Shown here piece by piece: positions 37,001 to 49,700 of a stretch of 64,000 nt of DNA. This stretch comes from Hyphochytrium catenoides. Taxonomy: Eukaryota > Sar > Hyphochytriomycetes > Hyphochytriales > Hyphochytriaceae. The notes beneath the pieces are model-generated. The model saw nothing but the letters and a program-made list of their open reading frames with translations. It was not told where the DNA came from and searched no databases. The position numbers and the translations under genes were made by a program. The stretch covers positions 20,103-84,102 of the forward strand of contig FLMG01003519.1 in the NCBI GenBank assembly GCA_900088475.1, given 5' to 3'. Position 1 is the stretch's first letter, and each line of letters begins with the position of its first letter.

Positions 37001-38038
37001 GGCGACCCTTGGTGCAACCAGCGACAGACTTAAAGCAAAAGAAACCTATCGAAGAACCTCAGCGATCGTAGAGCCGCAAGGATCGAAAAGTGAGGCTCTT
37101 ACGACCTGCAAGCTCAAAGGAGGCAGTATATTTGTTGACGGCAGTGAAGTTCCTGAAAGAGAAGCAGCAGGGCAGCGTCAGCAAGAACAATGAGATAAGC
37201 GGAAACAGAGGTTCAGCCATTGGCAGGGGGATAGACTGATTCCTTGTGTTCGTTCAAGACCCTTTCCTTTGTAACTCTAGGAGAGTAACCCAGAAAGAGG
37301 CTAAACGCCCCGCTGAGAAGAAATATTAATCCATCGGCTAATAGAACAACTGATGGTATGATGGCATGGATATCAAAGGGCCGGAGAAGGACAGACCTAA
37401 GGATTATGGCGTTCTTCCTAATCTCCTTGCTTATCTAACTTAGTCATCTTCTTCTATTCTCCCTCTACGAGGTCTCCCCGTTGTATACTGACCTCGGGAT
37501 ACCCCTTTAAAAGAAGAAGATAGGAGCTCATGTCGAGCTTCGTCGATGGATGAGGAGGAAGGCAGCACGGCGACCGTGCTTGGCCGGTTCCTCTCTGGTT
37601 TAGCAGCATTGGAAGGGCTCTGAGGACTGGGAGCGGAGGACCGGCGGCCTTTATGCAATAGAAGAGTCGCCCACTCCGGACCCTGCACCTCATCCTCGGC
37701 GTATATCTAAGAGACAGAGTTCAGGAGACGAGTTTAGTGCTCTTCTCTCTGTCTCTTTTCCTTCTCTTGCTCAGTCTCTCTCTGTGTCCCTCAGCCATCT
37801 TCTCCCTTTCTCCATGTTCGTCCATCTCTTCCCACTTCTCTCCCTCTATCTTTTCATTCTCGTCTTCACTGATGCTCCAACAAAGTACCTATCCCTGTTT
37901 TTAATGGGTCACATGCTACAACGTCTTCCTTAATGGTCTCATCTTTACCTTGCCAGGAGGTCGCCCACTTGTCTTCTTCGCCAAATCTGGAAGCAACCTT
38001 TCCTTCTTGCCTGGGCTGCCCTCAGTGACAAAGCTCAT
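28040..38038 (-). CDS. Giant IQ/Sfi1-like coiled-coil protein with jacalin-like domain
   Basis: About 10 kb of same-strand coding exons, probably one gene of over 2,000 residues. The ATG at 38038 starts MSFVTEGSPGKKERLLPD, then an AT-hook-like SGRPPGK. Later exons: ADVEQMLAAGAVKTLDED (36.9 kb); an alpha-helical segment of about 250 residues (36.6-35.8 kb); a highly acidic stretch (35.6-35.3 kb); a Lys/Glu coiled coil (34.8-34.4 kb). From 34.3 to about 30 kb there is an IQ motif (AAVRIQTFYRGYKLRQF) and Trp/Arg repeats such as KAVLRAWRFYI and LRHWLKICARHRY, like Sfi1/centrin-binding repeats; I joined these two across an intron. At about 30.0-29.2 kb three strands-and-turn units (LTAVSLFFKERLEGI, IVVRVDVCLDGTPVGIRF, VIGFSTWESAYAISALGV) form a jacalin-like beta-prism. 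Coiled coils end the protein. A centriole, basal-body or flagellar role is inferred. Not every exon junction was resolved, so two genes are possible. Confidence 0.6.
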
Positions 38039-38666
38039 TCTTGCAATAGTCCAAACCTGAAGGCCAGGACGCTGCAGAAGTTCCCAGGTTGAGCTATACT
38101 AAGTCTCTGAGGCTGGGTAGCGCATTGGGCTTATCCTTGTGCCTGTAAAGGACATCGCTGTGGAAATGGCTCGTCTCTCTCCGACCCAGAAGCGTGATGT
38201 TCTTATGATCCTATCATGGAGGTACTCATTTGCATCCGTCATACTTCCACCTCTTCAAACTGTCAGCATCAGCACTGGCGTCTGTCTTTCTACACCGATC
38301 ACCGGCAGACAATGCGTGAGCGGGGACATGCTGGACTTGAGCTTGATGGGAACCTTCTTCCTATTGGCGGCGGCGGCAGAGGACGGGGTGCTGCTGGTCT
38401 GCAGACGAGGGAGACAGGCAGCCCCATACTTCGGGTCCTCCGTGTACCGTGGACAGAGAGCCTTGTAACGCCGCAGCCTTTCGACAAACACGACATGTAA
38501 CCTTATTCGGAATACGGTGTATGATGCAATCATGAATCCGGAATGATAGTCTTTGTTATTAGAAATACCTCCACAGAGACGTGAATAAGTTATGCTTCGA
38601 GACAGCTAACAGTTTATAATGAGGGACGGTAAGCAGAGGTCCGGTCCTTCAACACATGGAAACTCT
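38039..38666. other. Spacer between giant-gene start and myosin 3' end
   Basis: Upstream region of the giant gene and 3' flank of the myosin gene. A plus-strand frame at 38139-38468 (MARLSPTQKRDVLMILSW near its start) could be a small gene with or without an in-frame intron, but it has no recognisable domain. Confidence 0.35.
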
Positions 38667-41600
38667 TTACACGGCATCAGGCGCGGCAGTGGTGGCATTA
38701 GCTGCATTGCCGGCATTGGAGTTGGCGGCGTTTGCCTGAGGATTGGGTCCACTGTTGCTGAGCATCTGTGCTTTGAGAGACTCCACGGTCGGTTTGGTCC
38801 ACTGCGTGACGCCGAGTCGGGGATTGCAATAGTATACACGACCTTTCGAGCGGGAGACCTAGGTCGAGGAAATGATAAGGATGAAATGTTAGGGTCGGAT
38901 GTGAAGCCGCTGGTTAACTGCGTGGAATCTACTCACCTTAGCAATCCATCCAGGCGGCAATGGTTCGTCCAGTGCATCGAGACTGAGCGCTTCGGGAGCA
39001 GGAGCTGAAGCAGCCTTCTCCTGGCCACCAACAATCGATGATAGCCCTGTTACACTGGTGGAGATCGAAAGTGGGTTAATCCTAGCGTTAGATCTTTCCG
39101 AAATCGATCCACGCTAGTACCTGTTCGATATGGTGCCAAACGCGCTAGCTAGACCGCCGAAATAATTTGACTTCCGGGAGGCGCCGTTTGCCAGCGACTG
39201 GCGACCAACCATTGACATTGACGATCGCAGTTCTAGGGATTTAGTCAATAGCATCCGTCAGAGTGGTGACAGGACAGTAAGAGTGAACATCAAGATGCAA
39301 GAGTGAACATCAAGACGCAAGTGTCCAGGCCATTAGTCGTACCATTCGAGCTGTTTCTGCCAGTAGGGGAATTGAGCATTGGTGTTCGCTGTGCCTCCTC
39401 CGGAATGGAGGAAATGGGAGGTAGGGACGGCTTCTCCTGTCCCTGAGGAACGCCTGATGCTCCCTTGAGCTTCGACCCAGCAAAGCCCAAGAAGGAGGCA
39501 GCTGTCCACCGAGAGCCAGCCTGTGTGCCATCCTCAGCCGTAGACCCTGCATTTATAATTGAGTGCCTCTATCTTCATAACATCCCCACAAAGTAATCCA
39601 CCTATTAGTGCCCCATATTCCTTGAACTATGGCCCTCTATACATATGTACGTATTATAGAGTTGCTCTAGGTGGAAGGAACTCTTACCGAGGCCGCTGCC
39701 CTTCTCAATGGAGCGCTTGGCAGGCTCCTCCTTCTTGGCACCAAGAGTCCTGAAGTAAGAGCGAGACTGTGACTTTTCCAGCTCAGCAGCCTCTTTCTCT
39801 GCCTGCTTCTCCAATAACTGGAACAGCTGATCCTTCCACTTTTGAGCATCTTCTCTGTACCGCGATGTCACTTTCTCCTTATCTTGGAGCTGCAGAAGGA
39901 TAAGACACGCAGCTGTTAGTAGGAAGGTCTTTAAAGAACGAGCAAGAGACATCACAATGGAGAAAGCTGCAGAGCACAAACTGCGAGGAACAATAGCAAG
40001 ACAGAGCATTAACAGGGCTGTATCGATCACCTCCCCTTCCAGCTTGCGAATCTTGACATGGGAAGTGGCTTCGATGTACTCCTTCTCGTTTTTAAGCTTA
40101 TCATTTTCTCTCTTCAGCTGATCGACCATCGTCTTGTACTTGGCAAGCTCTTCTCTTAGCTTCTTGCCTTCCTGTTGAAGCGTATCTGGAAGAGATAGTG
40201 AAGGTCAGAGATGACAGGGGAAACCGCACACAGGAGGAACGGTTGAACGCGATTGAAGAAGAGATGACGGCTTGGAGAACAATACGTTGAAGTACATTTG
40301 GTCCAGGAACCGATAGCTTACCTATCATTCCTCCTGCATCAGCCATGACGTCCTGCGTTACTGAACCTCGACGTTCTCTTCCTTGAGGAACTGATGTGGC
40401 GCTTAAAGAGGCCCTCATAGCCTCCTCTTGTGCCCTAGCGATAGCCTCCTGAGCTCTCAACTGCTCCTCCTGTTTCAGGGGTGTAAAGTCAACATTTAGA
40501 AAGCAGACGCAAAGTGTCGAATAAAAGAGAACTAGTACTAGGCCAGCTAAGCCACTAAGTTGTACACCCAAATCATTAATCCAGTCAACGGAGCCAGATA
40601 TCTGATACGCAGATCGCCCCAAAAAAGAAGCAGTTTTCTAAGTCGCTCACAGTCTCCATTACCTTCAAGCGCTCTTGAAGTGCCTTCAGCTGATAAGCCA
40701 TGTCTGCCTCCCTCTTCTTCTCTTCTAACATCTGGAGAAATTTTGGTCTCCAGAGTACCATTCTTACAAAAGCTTGAATTTTGACAGATGCCTTCCGCCT
40801 TCGAAGGAACTTGCGGCTGCCAAGTGAAGACAAGGTATTTCAAGAACCGATAAGGTAAGGTCAGAACTAAGCTCTGGCCGCAAAAGTTAGACGTTCTGTA
40901 CTAAGCTAGAATGTGCAGCCCTTCCAAACAGTGAATAGCAATGGATAGGGTGAAGACAGATTAGACCTTTAGGCAAAGTGCAACATACCGCTGAATGAAG
41001 CCTCTCACGTGCCGTTGAATAATGATGCTTGCACGCTCGCGCCTCAGAGCGGTCGCTACCTGACGACCCTTATAGCCTGCAGAGAACCTCAATTGAGCAT
41101 ACAAACTCAATGTAGGAACCGAGGAAGGGCTAGTTTCAAAAAAAGGCTAACTCCATCTAGTAAAATAAAGCATCACACTGGAGCAGAGGGCAGAATGGTT
41201 GCGCTACCTCTCCAGCGAGCCTGAAGCTTGACCATTCCCCTCTTTAATGTCCTATACCGGCGCATGTGGTAGAAGCATCTGAAGACTGCCTGAAGCTTAA
41301 TAATGGCGTATCTTGCCCGCTGATAGCGAATAACAGCCATAAAGCCGCGCATGATTCGCTGCAGAAAGGTTGCTTTCTCATCCAAAAACTTCTTGCGGCG
41401 GTCTTCCATCTCTTCCATGACGCCAAACTGAACAAAGAAAAGAGAGTGTGAACTTGATAGGTCGTCATGAGAGGAACGTGGAGAGAAGACGCCAACTGAA
41501 AGAGATCGCCAACGAGGAACGGCAGGGCAACCAATGCCTTAGCGGTGTTGTGAGCATTACCTGGAAGTAAATCTTTGTCCTGCCCAGCTGGAAATTTTTT

Positions 41601-44600
41601 GGCGGTTGGTACCCCAAATTGAGCATCATTTGTTCACACCTAATAACACGCACAGCAGTTATAAGCACGGCCTTGTTCTATGAGCTCTGTCCTTCTCTTG
41701 TTTCCTTACTTGGCCATGGCGTTGCCAGTGATCTTGCTATTCAAAAAGAGTTTGAACCTTGTCAGGCACTGCTCGTGCAGCATCTTATTTGGATAACCTG
41801 CTCTGCTGATACGAATAGCCTCAATCACACCGGCGCAGCGAAGCTGACCGGCGACCTAGAGTCATGATGTCATTACCGACGTGTTAAGGCTCTTCGTCCA
41901 AAGCTCTAAAGTTACATGCCTATCTTACCTGATTCAAGTCCATCTCTGTTGAACTCTTCTTTGGGTTCGGCTTTATGCACCGGACATAGTGGACTTTTGT
42001 GCTCTGAATGTTCGTCATAAGCTCAGTCAAGCTATTCTTGAATTGAGTTCCTACTGTCGAGGTCGCAAGCGACCGCCTCTGCACTCCTCCTCCACCTTGA
42101 GATGTCCCTTCCTTGTCAGCAAACAGCTGGGAAAAAGAGTTTCGTAAGCCAAGCATAGTCTTAAAAGGGGACGCACTAGCAGACTAAAGCCTTAGGAACG
42201 GATGGTAACCAGGACTTAAGGTGAGAAAGGGATAGTAAACCGGAAAGCAGCCGGAGAAGTCTTCAAATTCACCTCTACGACGAAGGGTATGGAGCTTGAC
42301 CTCATCAAGTCCGTCAAGTCTGGCAAAAGTGCGTCTTTATGCTTCTCTAGAAAGCCTACTGCCTCATAAGTTACGACGCCAGCATAGTGCTTGATAGCAA
42401 ACTTGGTTCGAGAGGTCCTGATAAACTCTATAACCTGCACCTCGTCGTCTTTGTGCAAAGTCTGCAACTTGCTGACGAAAGCTTCCTCTGTACCCTTGGG
42501 GCGGGTTACTTCCTCATTGAGAAGAGATATTATACCCATCTTGCTCTCAATAACATCTAACACATCTTGATTGTCCTTGAACTCAATATGATCCCAGGTT
42601 ACACCTGCACAGAAAATGAGAAACGATGGATAAGAAGCCTCAAGCCGTCTTCACAAAGGCCAACTAGTAGGACGCGTGAACAGTTCACTCAAACAACTAT
42701 AGCGACGATGTTAGAGAGACGGAGTCTAGACACGAAAGATATCTAACAGAAGATAACAGGAACCACCAGAACCCTGCACTCCGTACTCTTTCGTTACCCA
42801 ACTACCTTCTTCCTCGTATTCAATCTGAACGGTCTTGAAGACATCCTGAGTGAATTTTTGCTGCAGCTTCTCATTGGCATAGTTGATGCAAAACTGCTCG
42901 AAGCTGTTGTGCTTGAAGTGCTCGAATCCAAAAATATCCAATATTCCCACTTGAGTGACCATCTATGACCAGGGATTTATTGGGCAAAGACAGGCAGGGT
43001 CAAATAACGAACAGAAGCAAGGAAACCCAGAATGGTTCTGTACAACAACCAGCTTGCTGGGGAGCTGCAAGTTAGCGGAAAGTGCGGCAGAAAGCCCTTC
43101 GCTCACCTTGGCATCATTAGACAGTGAGTTGTTCATAGTTGACACGATCCAGTTGAACATGTTTGAGTAAAGCGCTTTCGAGAGAGCGTCTCTGCAATCA
43201 GCAGCGTCGGACGCTTTGAGCTGGACTGAGTATACATCGTTTCGGGCCCTATAATAAGTGACTGTTAGCAACATGCGACGCATACGTATAAAGTAAGAAA
43301 ACGGCGGGCGAAAGGACGGAGCCAACGGGCGATTTACTTCCCATCCGAGAACTGAGAAATAAGCCCAAAAGAGGGAAACAAAGAAGCATAATTGTTCTAA
43401 CCTCATGGTCCTAGTGCAGAATGCCTTTTCAATAGCTTCCGGAGCACAACCTAGAAGTTCCGTCACAGCAGCAAGAGAGTCTTTATTTGCAATCTCCGAT
43501 TCCTCATCGTTGGACTCCTTCGGCTTGAATGTGATCTCTCCAAGGTGGAGAACGGCGCTTACTGTCCTCATTAGCGCTCTGAGAAACGTCAATAACAATT
43601 AGCTTTAGATTGATATTTGTCAAGTGGCAAACAGATCCTGAGAACAGTTTGATCCTGGAAACAAGCACAGAAAGGCACAGACAATCATGGAGTCGAGCGT
43701 CGCAGTAGGACTCCAAGTACCCTAGAATCTGGACAGAAGCGCAGTTGCTTTTTACCGAAGTGTAGCATCATCAAGTCCGATCGCTCTCAGCGCCTTGACA
43801 GTCACTTCCCACGTAGGAGAGTCTCTCGCCTTCTCATTCTTACTACCTCCAAAATATACGTAGTCCTTCGCCTTATTTACTAGGTACTCTGCAGCCTCTG
43901 GAGCGAAAAGTAGCTGGTAGAATATGTGGTAGTTTCTCTCCCCTTCGGCATGGGATATGATGCGAGTCTTTTCCAGCAAATAAGTCTGGACTTTAGCACC
44001 AACAAGGATCCCATGCCTGTCAAACTACAGAGACGACATGCGACGGTGAGTCTAAGTGCTGTCCTTCGGCTTTTTCCACTAAAGGAAGCATAAAAAATAG
44101 TACATTGCCCGAACGGCACTCAGCGCCAGCAGGGCACCCTCGAAAACATCTACTCCGTAACCCCGATGACAGCTGCTCCCACACACGATGGAACAGAGAA
44201 GTAAGCTAGACAGCATTTACCTGCAGCTGCGTGAACTTTCCGAAACGACTACTGTTATCATTTCGGACAGTCTTTGCATTACCAAAAGACTCAAGGAGAG
44301 GGTTCACCGCAATGATACGACTAATGGTGTTATCGTTGACTCCTCCAGCGATAGAGGCCAGATGGCCCATGACAATCTTTGTCGTTTCGGTTTTCCCAGC
44401 GCCTATCAAAGAGCACATGAGGTCAAAAATGCACATCACCCAGACTCTTTTGCCCTATACCTGACTCTCCGCTAACTAGAATGCTCTGATGGCGTTCGTA
44501 GTGGCGCATGTCACGATAGGCACCGATGGATGTGCTATAGACATGAGGCGGAAGATCCTCTCTGTCCATTTCCAAATAACGCCTGTGTTGGTCCTCACTA

Positions 44601-45189
44601 TAGAGCTCCGGCATCCATTTATATGGGTTAACAGCGATAACGATTTCGCCGGTGTAGGTGTCTAAGAGTAATGGTTTTAGTGAACGCGCGGGTCGGTAAG
44701 GAACAGTCGATGATGCAAGACGCACAAGGCTTGGAGGCCAGAAAACGGGTCCTAATGTTGTACAGGATAGCAGGCTCGTGGAGGTAAGAAAGGTTGGTCA
44801 TGTCCTCCACTCCAAAGCCAGTTGAGTCCTCATTCTGCAATGGAAGGGAGTCCACAGCCCCCTTGGCATTGCCGGTGACAAGCTGAATAATCTTCTTGTC
44901 ATCAAGGTCAATCTAGACAATAGCGGTCAACTATGACATTCAGAAGCAAGAGATAACGGAACTCTTACATCTCGCGTTTCATGACCACCGTCAAGATCAA
45001 AGGTTTTCGCCCTAATCTTTTTACCCTGACTCGAAATAATCTCTGCAGGGAGCCAGATGTTGGTCTCATCTGGCACGTAGCACTTTGATCCTGGGACCTG
45101 TGCATCCAAGAAGGTAAGGCAAACGTGTCAGCTGACCGCTGGCTTTAGCAGCGCACACTTGGCTATCCACCTACCATTGACAGAGCCAT
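38667..45189 (-). CDS. Unconventional myosin with IQ motifs, coiled coil and C-terminal WW domain
   Basis: A multi-exon actin motor gene. The five-codon exon MALSM (ATG 45187-45189) splices to [17 protein letters not shown], an SH3-like N-terminus. The motor has [14 protein letters not shown] (P-loop, split by an intron between the Gly codon bases), [20 protein letters not shown] (switch I), [16 protein letters not shown] (switch II and relay) and [10 protein letters not shown] (actin-interface strand). The neck (41.4-40.7 kb) has about six IQ-type motifs, for example [14 protein letters not shown] and [14 protein letters not shown] coiled coil (40.7-39.9 kb) suggests dimerisation. After a polar linker the C-terminus carries a WW domain: [27 protein letters not shown], with the two Trp and the Pro present. 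It stops at TAA 38667-38669. WW domains bind proline motifs, so it probably selects cargo. The [14 protein letters not shown] form suits stramenopile or other protist myosins. Confidence 0.9.
39281..39320. repeat. Tandem 20-bp repeat in a myosin intron
   Basis: Two adjacent 20-bp units, GAGTGAACATCAAGATGCAA and the same with C for T at one site, lie inside an intron near the 3' end of the myosin gene. Confidence 0.9.
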
Positions 45190-46799
45190 CCTGCCTGAGA
45201 GACGAAAAGTGCTTACTGCTAAGAACTGCTAGCTCCGTGAAATCAGAGCTATAAAAGCTCACCACGCCTGTCCCCAACTGTCTACCAGCACACCCTAGTC
45301 ATCGGCAACGCGCATTAGGGAGAAGCAAAACCACTTGGCCTCGATACAATCTAGCGATAGGCGCTGCTGCCAAAAAGCTGCACCCGGTGAGGCGATGGCG
45401 CGATGGCAATGAGATGATCACCACAAGCAGCAAAAAAAATCTGAGGAAGTGTCAGCCACCCTAAAATAATAACGACATCGTCTTAGCGGCGGCAAATCCC
45501 ACTTCTTCAAGGTAAATACCATTTATAAGGACGTTAGCGGTACCACTGGCTCTGTTGAGATGTTAGCTTCAGGATATAATCGCTAGATTCGGCTGTCTCT
45601 GTAATGTTTTATTGGGATACCTGGAATACCTTGTGATGCTTGAAAGTGGTACGGTGCTGGGTTTTATACCGTGTAAAACCAGTGTGAGGTTGGTTAGTTA
45701 TAATAAACAGGGGGAAAATCGGGATGGCGTTGGGTTGGGGTAGAACTAGATACAGTTTGCAGGGAGAGAGCGTGAGGAAGGGAGATCAGGGGGGAGAGCT
45801 CGGCAGTGGGAGAGACAGAGCTATGCTGTTGTAAGAAGACAATCAAGACTGAAGGGTGCGAGTCAGAGGCAAGAGAAAGATGCCATAGGGAGACAGACTC
45901 TACTAACGCTGTAACATTATTAGACATCAGGAGCGCGAGACCCTTGAGGCCAACACAGATACCAAGAGATGCCAGCCTGTAAAATAGGGCAAGCAACACA
46001 CTAAAATTATAAAGGGGGAAAATTACTGCAACCTTCATAAGCCCCTGGCGTCACTATTATTAGACTACTTCAGTTCATATAAGGATAGAGAAATATTACT
46101 ACTTCCTTCCTAGGGTTGTCGTATCAGAACCGAACGGTTTCCCGCACCATTTCCCATAAAGTCCGTCGCCCTCTTCTTCGCCATCATCTCGCGGCTTCTT
46201 CAAGGATAAAAACCCTAAGATAATAAAGGCACAGAGATTATTGATAGAAGCTCCAGCTATGTTGGGCTCTCTAACTCCCTTCTGCCTTTGGCTTGAAACC
46301 TGCGGCGCTCTAACGTAGAAGGTGAAGCTGCAGGGGCGGTCGAGATGTGAGGACAAGAGAGTAGTTCTCTGGGCATCAGTTCGTCACTGACGTGAGCTTG
46401 TTGATGTCCCAGGTGCAGCAGGTTATCGTTAGACGTGATGATGGGTTCTTTCCCAAGAGGTAAGGATCTCCCGCTCAGTGCTTGACGTAGAAGGAAGTGC
46501 CAGCACAATAGGAGGAGTAAGGAAGATGCACTTGTTAGTTTTCATAGATTCAGCTGCGGACCGCGTTCCCATTGTATGCACGATTCCGTCCAGCCGATGC
46601 TACTTGTGCGAGATGGCAAAAACAATGAGTGGGTTTTCATATGCGTGCTGATTGATAAGCTTATTTTCAGCACCCATTGTAGCCTTCTTAACAATTAACG
46701 TGGTACATATGATTTCCTACTGCTATGCGGTGCCTTGACGGAGCTGAGGGACGGACAGATTCTTTCAGACTCCAGCCTTGCTAACGAAATTGCTTACGT
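45190..46799. other. Intergenic 1.6 kb, myosin promoter side
   Basis: No supportable gene. The hydrophobic minus-strand frame at 45694-46038 and overlapping frames at 46099-46508 look like products of biased composition; none has a domain. The myosin promoter should lie just above 45190. Confidence 0.35.
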
Positions 46800-49700
46800 C
46801 TAAGGCATTATTTTGTTGGACCGCCTCTGGAAGCTGTCGTACCTGCAGTATGAGAAGCATCGCTTTTAATAAATAATTGGGTATCACGGCGAAATGAGGA
46901 GCCACTTCCTGGCGAGTTCCCCAATGGTCAAAGCTCTTGTCCACCAGGGCTAAAATGGCCTCCCGTAGTTTGCATCCCTCAATATTCATAAAAAAGCGTG
47001 ATTTCATCCGCTTGAGAACTTTAGCTCTGGATGTGCTCAGGAAACATGGAGACGGAGAGTTATTTGATGTAAGAGCCACCATAGATAAGAGCTTGCTAGC
47101 GTTAGCCCTTGCGGCGAGGAACCCTGCGATGACTCGGTCCTTGAAGAGCTGATACCCGGCAGAATCAACTCCACCCATCAGGTCTACCATTTCTACCGTC
47201 AGCTTGAAGGGTGCGCTCTCCAAGCTGACCTGCCCACCTACCAGCAGAGTACCATAAGCAAGAAAGTACCGTGGAAAGTCACAACGTGAGGCGATGGTCA
47301 GCACATCCTGTACAACTGTCTCCTTTATCTTACCCGGCGCCATGCCCAAGACAAATCCGAAGTCGATTTGTATTAAGTGGCCATCCTTGTCAAGCATGAT
47401 GTTTCCATTGTGCCTGTCCTTGATCTGGAGAAAGTAACAGACAACACTGTATGCCGCCGTACTGTTGATAAAGTTCTCGCGAGCTCTCTCAAACTCAGCG
47501 GAGCCTTCAGGTCCAAAACGCTTCTCGAAGAAGGTCTTCCAAGCCGCCGTAATCGCGGTCATGCTTCTTGATTGAATCCAGTGAGTAAGCGTCTACCAGC
47601 GTCTCAATGAGCCCAATAGAAGGACCTGTGCAAACTATCCTGTGATAGCAGGGAGCAACCGTCGTTCGTCTGGCGAGTGAGCCACCGCTTCTAGGAGGGA
47701 CAGCAGAGCTCATCAGAAAGACCGCCCACCTGTAGGGTCTCAGCCACAGTGTGAGTTTGTTTTCGATGAAGATGGTTTGGAACATTTCGATCAGCTGCAG
47801 GATGAAGGCTTCCTGGCGCATATCGTCGAAGCTCTTCGCGATTATGGTCTGCATCCCCCATCCAGGAAGATGGGCATAGGGAGATTGGGCCCTGCATTTC
47901 GCAACCTATTTGAATGGGCTGATGAGTAAGTATCCCGATGGGTTTGTTAGCTATGGCTCCACCACCTTACTCTCCCAATCCTCCTCCTGTGCCCGGTGGC
48001 TATACACCTCGCTCTCGGGAGACGGAAAGGACTCTTTAAGCTTAACTCTGAGAGAGAGATCAGTGATCTTGTGAAGCAGATCCTCTCAATATGTGATGAC
48101 CTCACCCATCATCACCGGCAAGAAGTTTCTCCAAAGCGCCTGCTTGTTGGACTTCACTATCCAGCTCCTGATACTCCTCAGAGTAAATGCTAGGACTCTC
48201 GTCGCCGACACTGCCATTCCACATTGCACTAAGAACGTGTCGCAACCGCGCTAAGTTGACATGGCGATATTGATGTCAGTACTGAATTTGCGCAGGTTTT
48301 AGGGTTCATCATGAACTTCACATACCTGACCCCTCTGACTCTGCTTTCGCGGGATACTCTCCCTCCGTAGCTGGACCTGCCGTCTTGACGATACCAATCT
48401 GACCAGAAATGAACGGTGAGAGATGAGGTAAGCGTTACGGGCTTTTGAACTATCATCACAAGGCACTTACTTCTGCCACTGTGACTGCGCCGGGACATTT
48501 GTCTTCTATAGCGCTGTGGTCAGTAGATGAAGATACCTCTTTCACAGGACTTGAATATAAGTTCCGGCATACGGGCACATCGATGCATAAGACCTCGAAG
48601 GCAATTAGAGTCGGTGCCCTCGATCTAGTCGAAAAGACTTTGCTCTCGCTCTTGGCGACCCGTAAGATCTATTACACAAGAGATTCACCAATCGCAGCCC
48701 CAGATAACGCCACCTGTGAGACAAAGAGGAAGCAGACCGGCAAATAAAGCGTTTCCTGGTGGAGCTTCTCCTCTAAGTCGTCAAGTTTGCTTGGAAGGAC
48801 ACACTTGCGTTCGTCCCTATCCAGATGGCGGAGATCTTCAGCAATATCTGTGAGACGCTTGACAAACTTCATCATTCCTATGCAAAGGTGACGTGTCTAG
48901 GTGGTGCCATCAACCGCGATGACAAGCGACAAATAAGAGTAATACCTTCAAACTGCAGGTCCGGGTATACATTTTCTTCTGTCAAGTTGAGGCTGCCTGT
49001 GGAAATTGGTGAATGTGAACTAGATGTAATGCCTTCCTGAGCTAGTGCGGTTAATTTATAGTCCAAATGCCTGGGATCCCCACTGGGATAGGAAGTTAGC
49101 TTTGGCAGGAAACCTCGGTTCACTCACAGGAAACACATTCCGATCCTTACCGTAATGGCCGCCTGAAGCCTCTGTCCTCGATAGGATAGCCATCCTCTGG
49201 GTAAATACTGAGCGCCCCAGCAAGGGTCCCCTGCTTCTCAAGGTCCAATATCGTTGCGTGCAACCGTACAATCTCCTACAACGAGCACAACCGCTCTTTA
49301 GCAATGGCGCCTGCAGGTCACGTCCATCCTGTCATCATAAATAGGTTTACCTCCTTATTATTAGCTAAGAGCCAGTCCCAGAATAAAATTGACGGCAAAT
49401 GGGCCTCAAATGCTCGTATCACGACCTCCATCTCGCCAAAAACGCCTGCCATATGCTCCATTTGGTGCTGCGGTACATCATCCATCCAAAGCCCCGAGAT
49501 AATATTGAGATGGCTAAATTCCTCCAGTGGCACGGCCATCATCACCAGGAAGAGGGAGAAATGAGCGAGGTAAACGTCATTCCTTTCTACGGCATCGTGA
49601 TAAGTTGCTAGGAACTCCCAAGTAGCCAGTAGTCGCAGATGGACGTTTGTCCAGATGACTGCTCGTATGAAGTAAGCGTAAAGAATGAGCTGCAGAAGAT

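Noticed and set aside
38139-38468. Plus-strand frame of 109 codons, possibly with an 87-nt in-frame intron
   Set aside because: The start looks protein-like, but no domain is recognisable and two frames compete. Evidence is too weak for a call.
45694-46508. Hydrophobic minus-strand frames upstream of the PI4K 3' end
   Set aside because: No domain, no splice partner and biased composition; read as intergenic.
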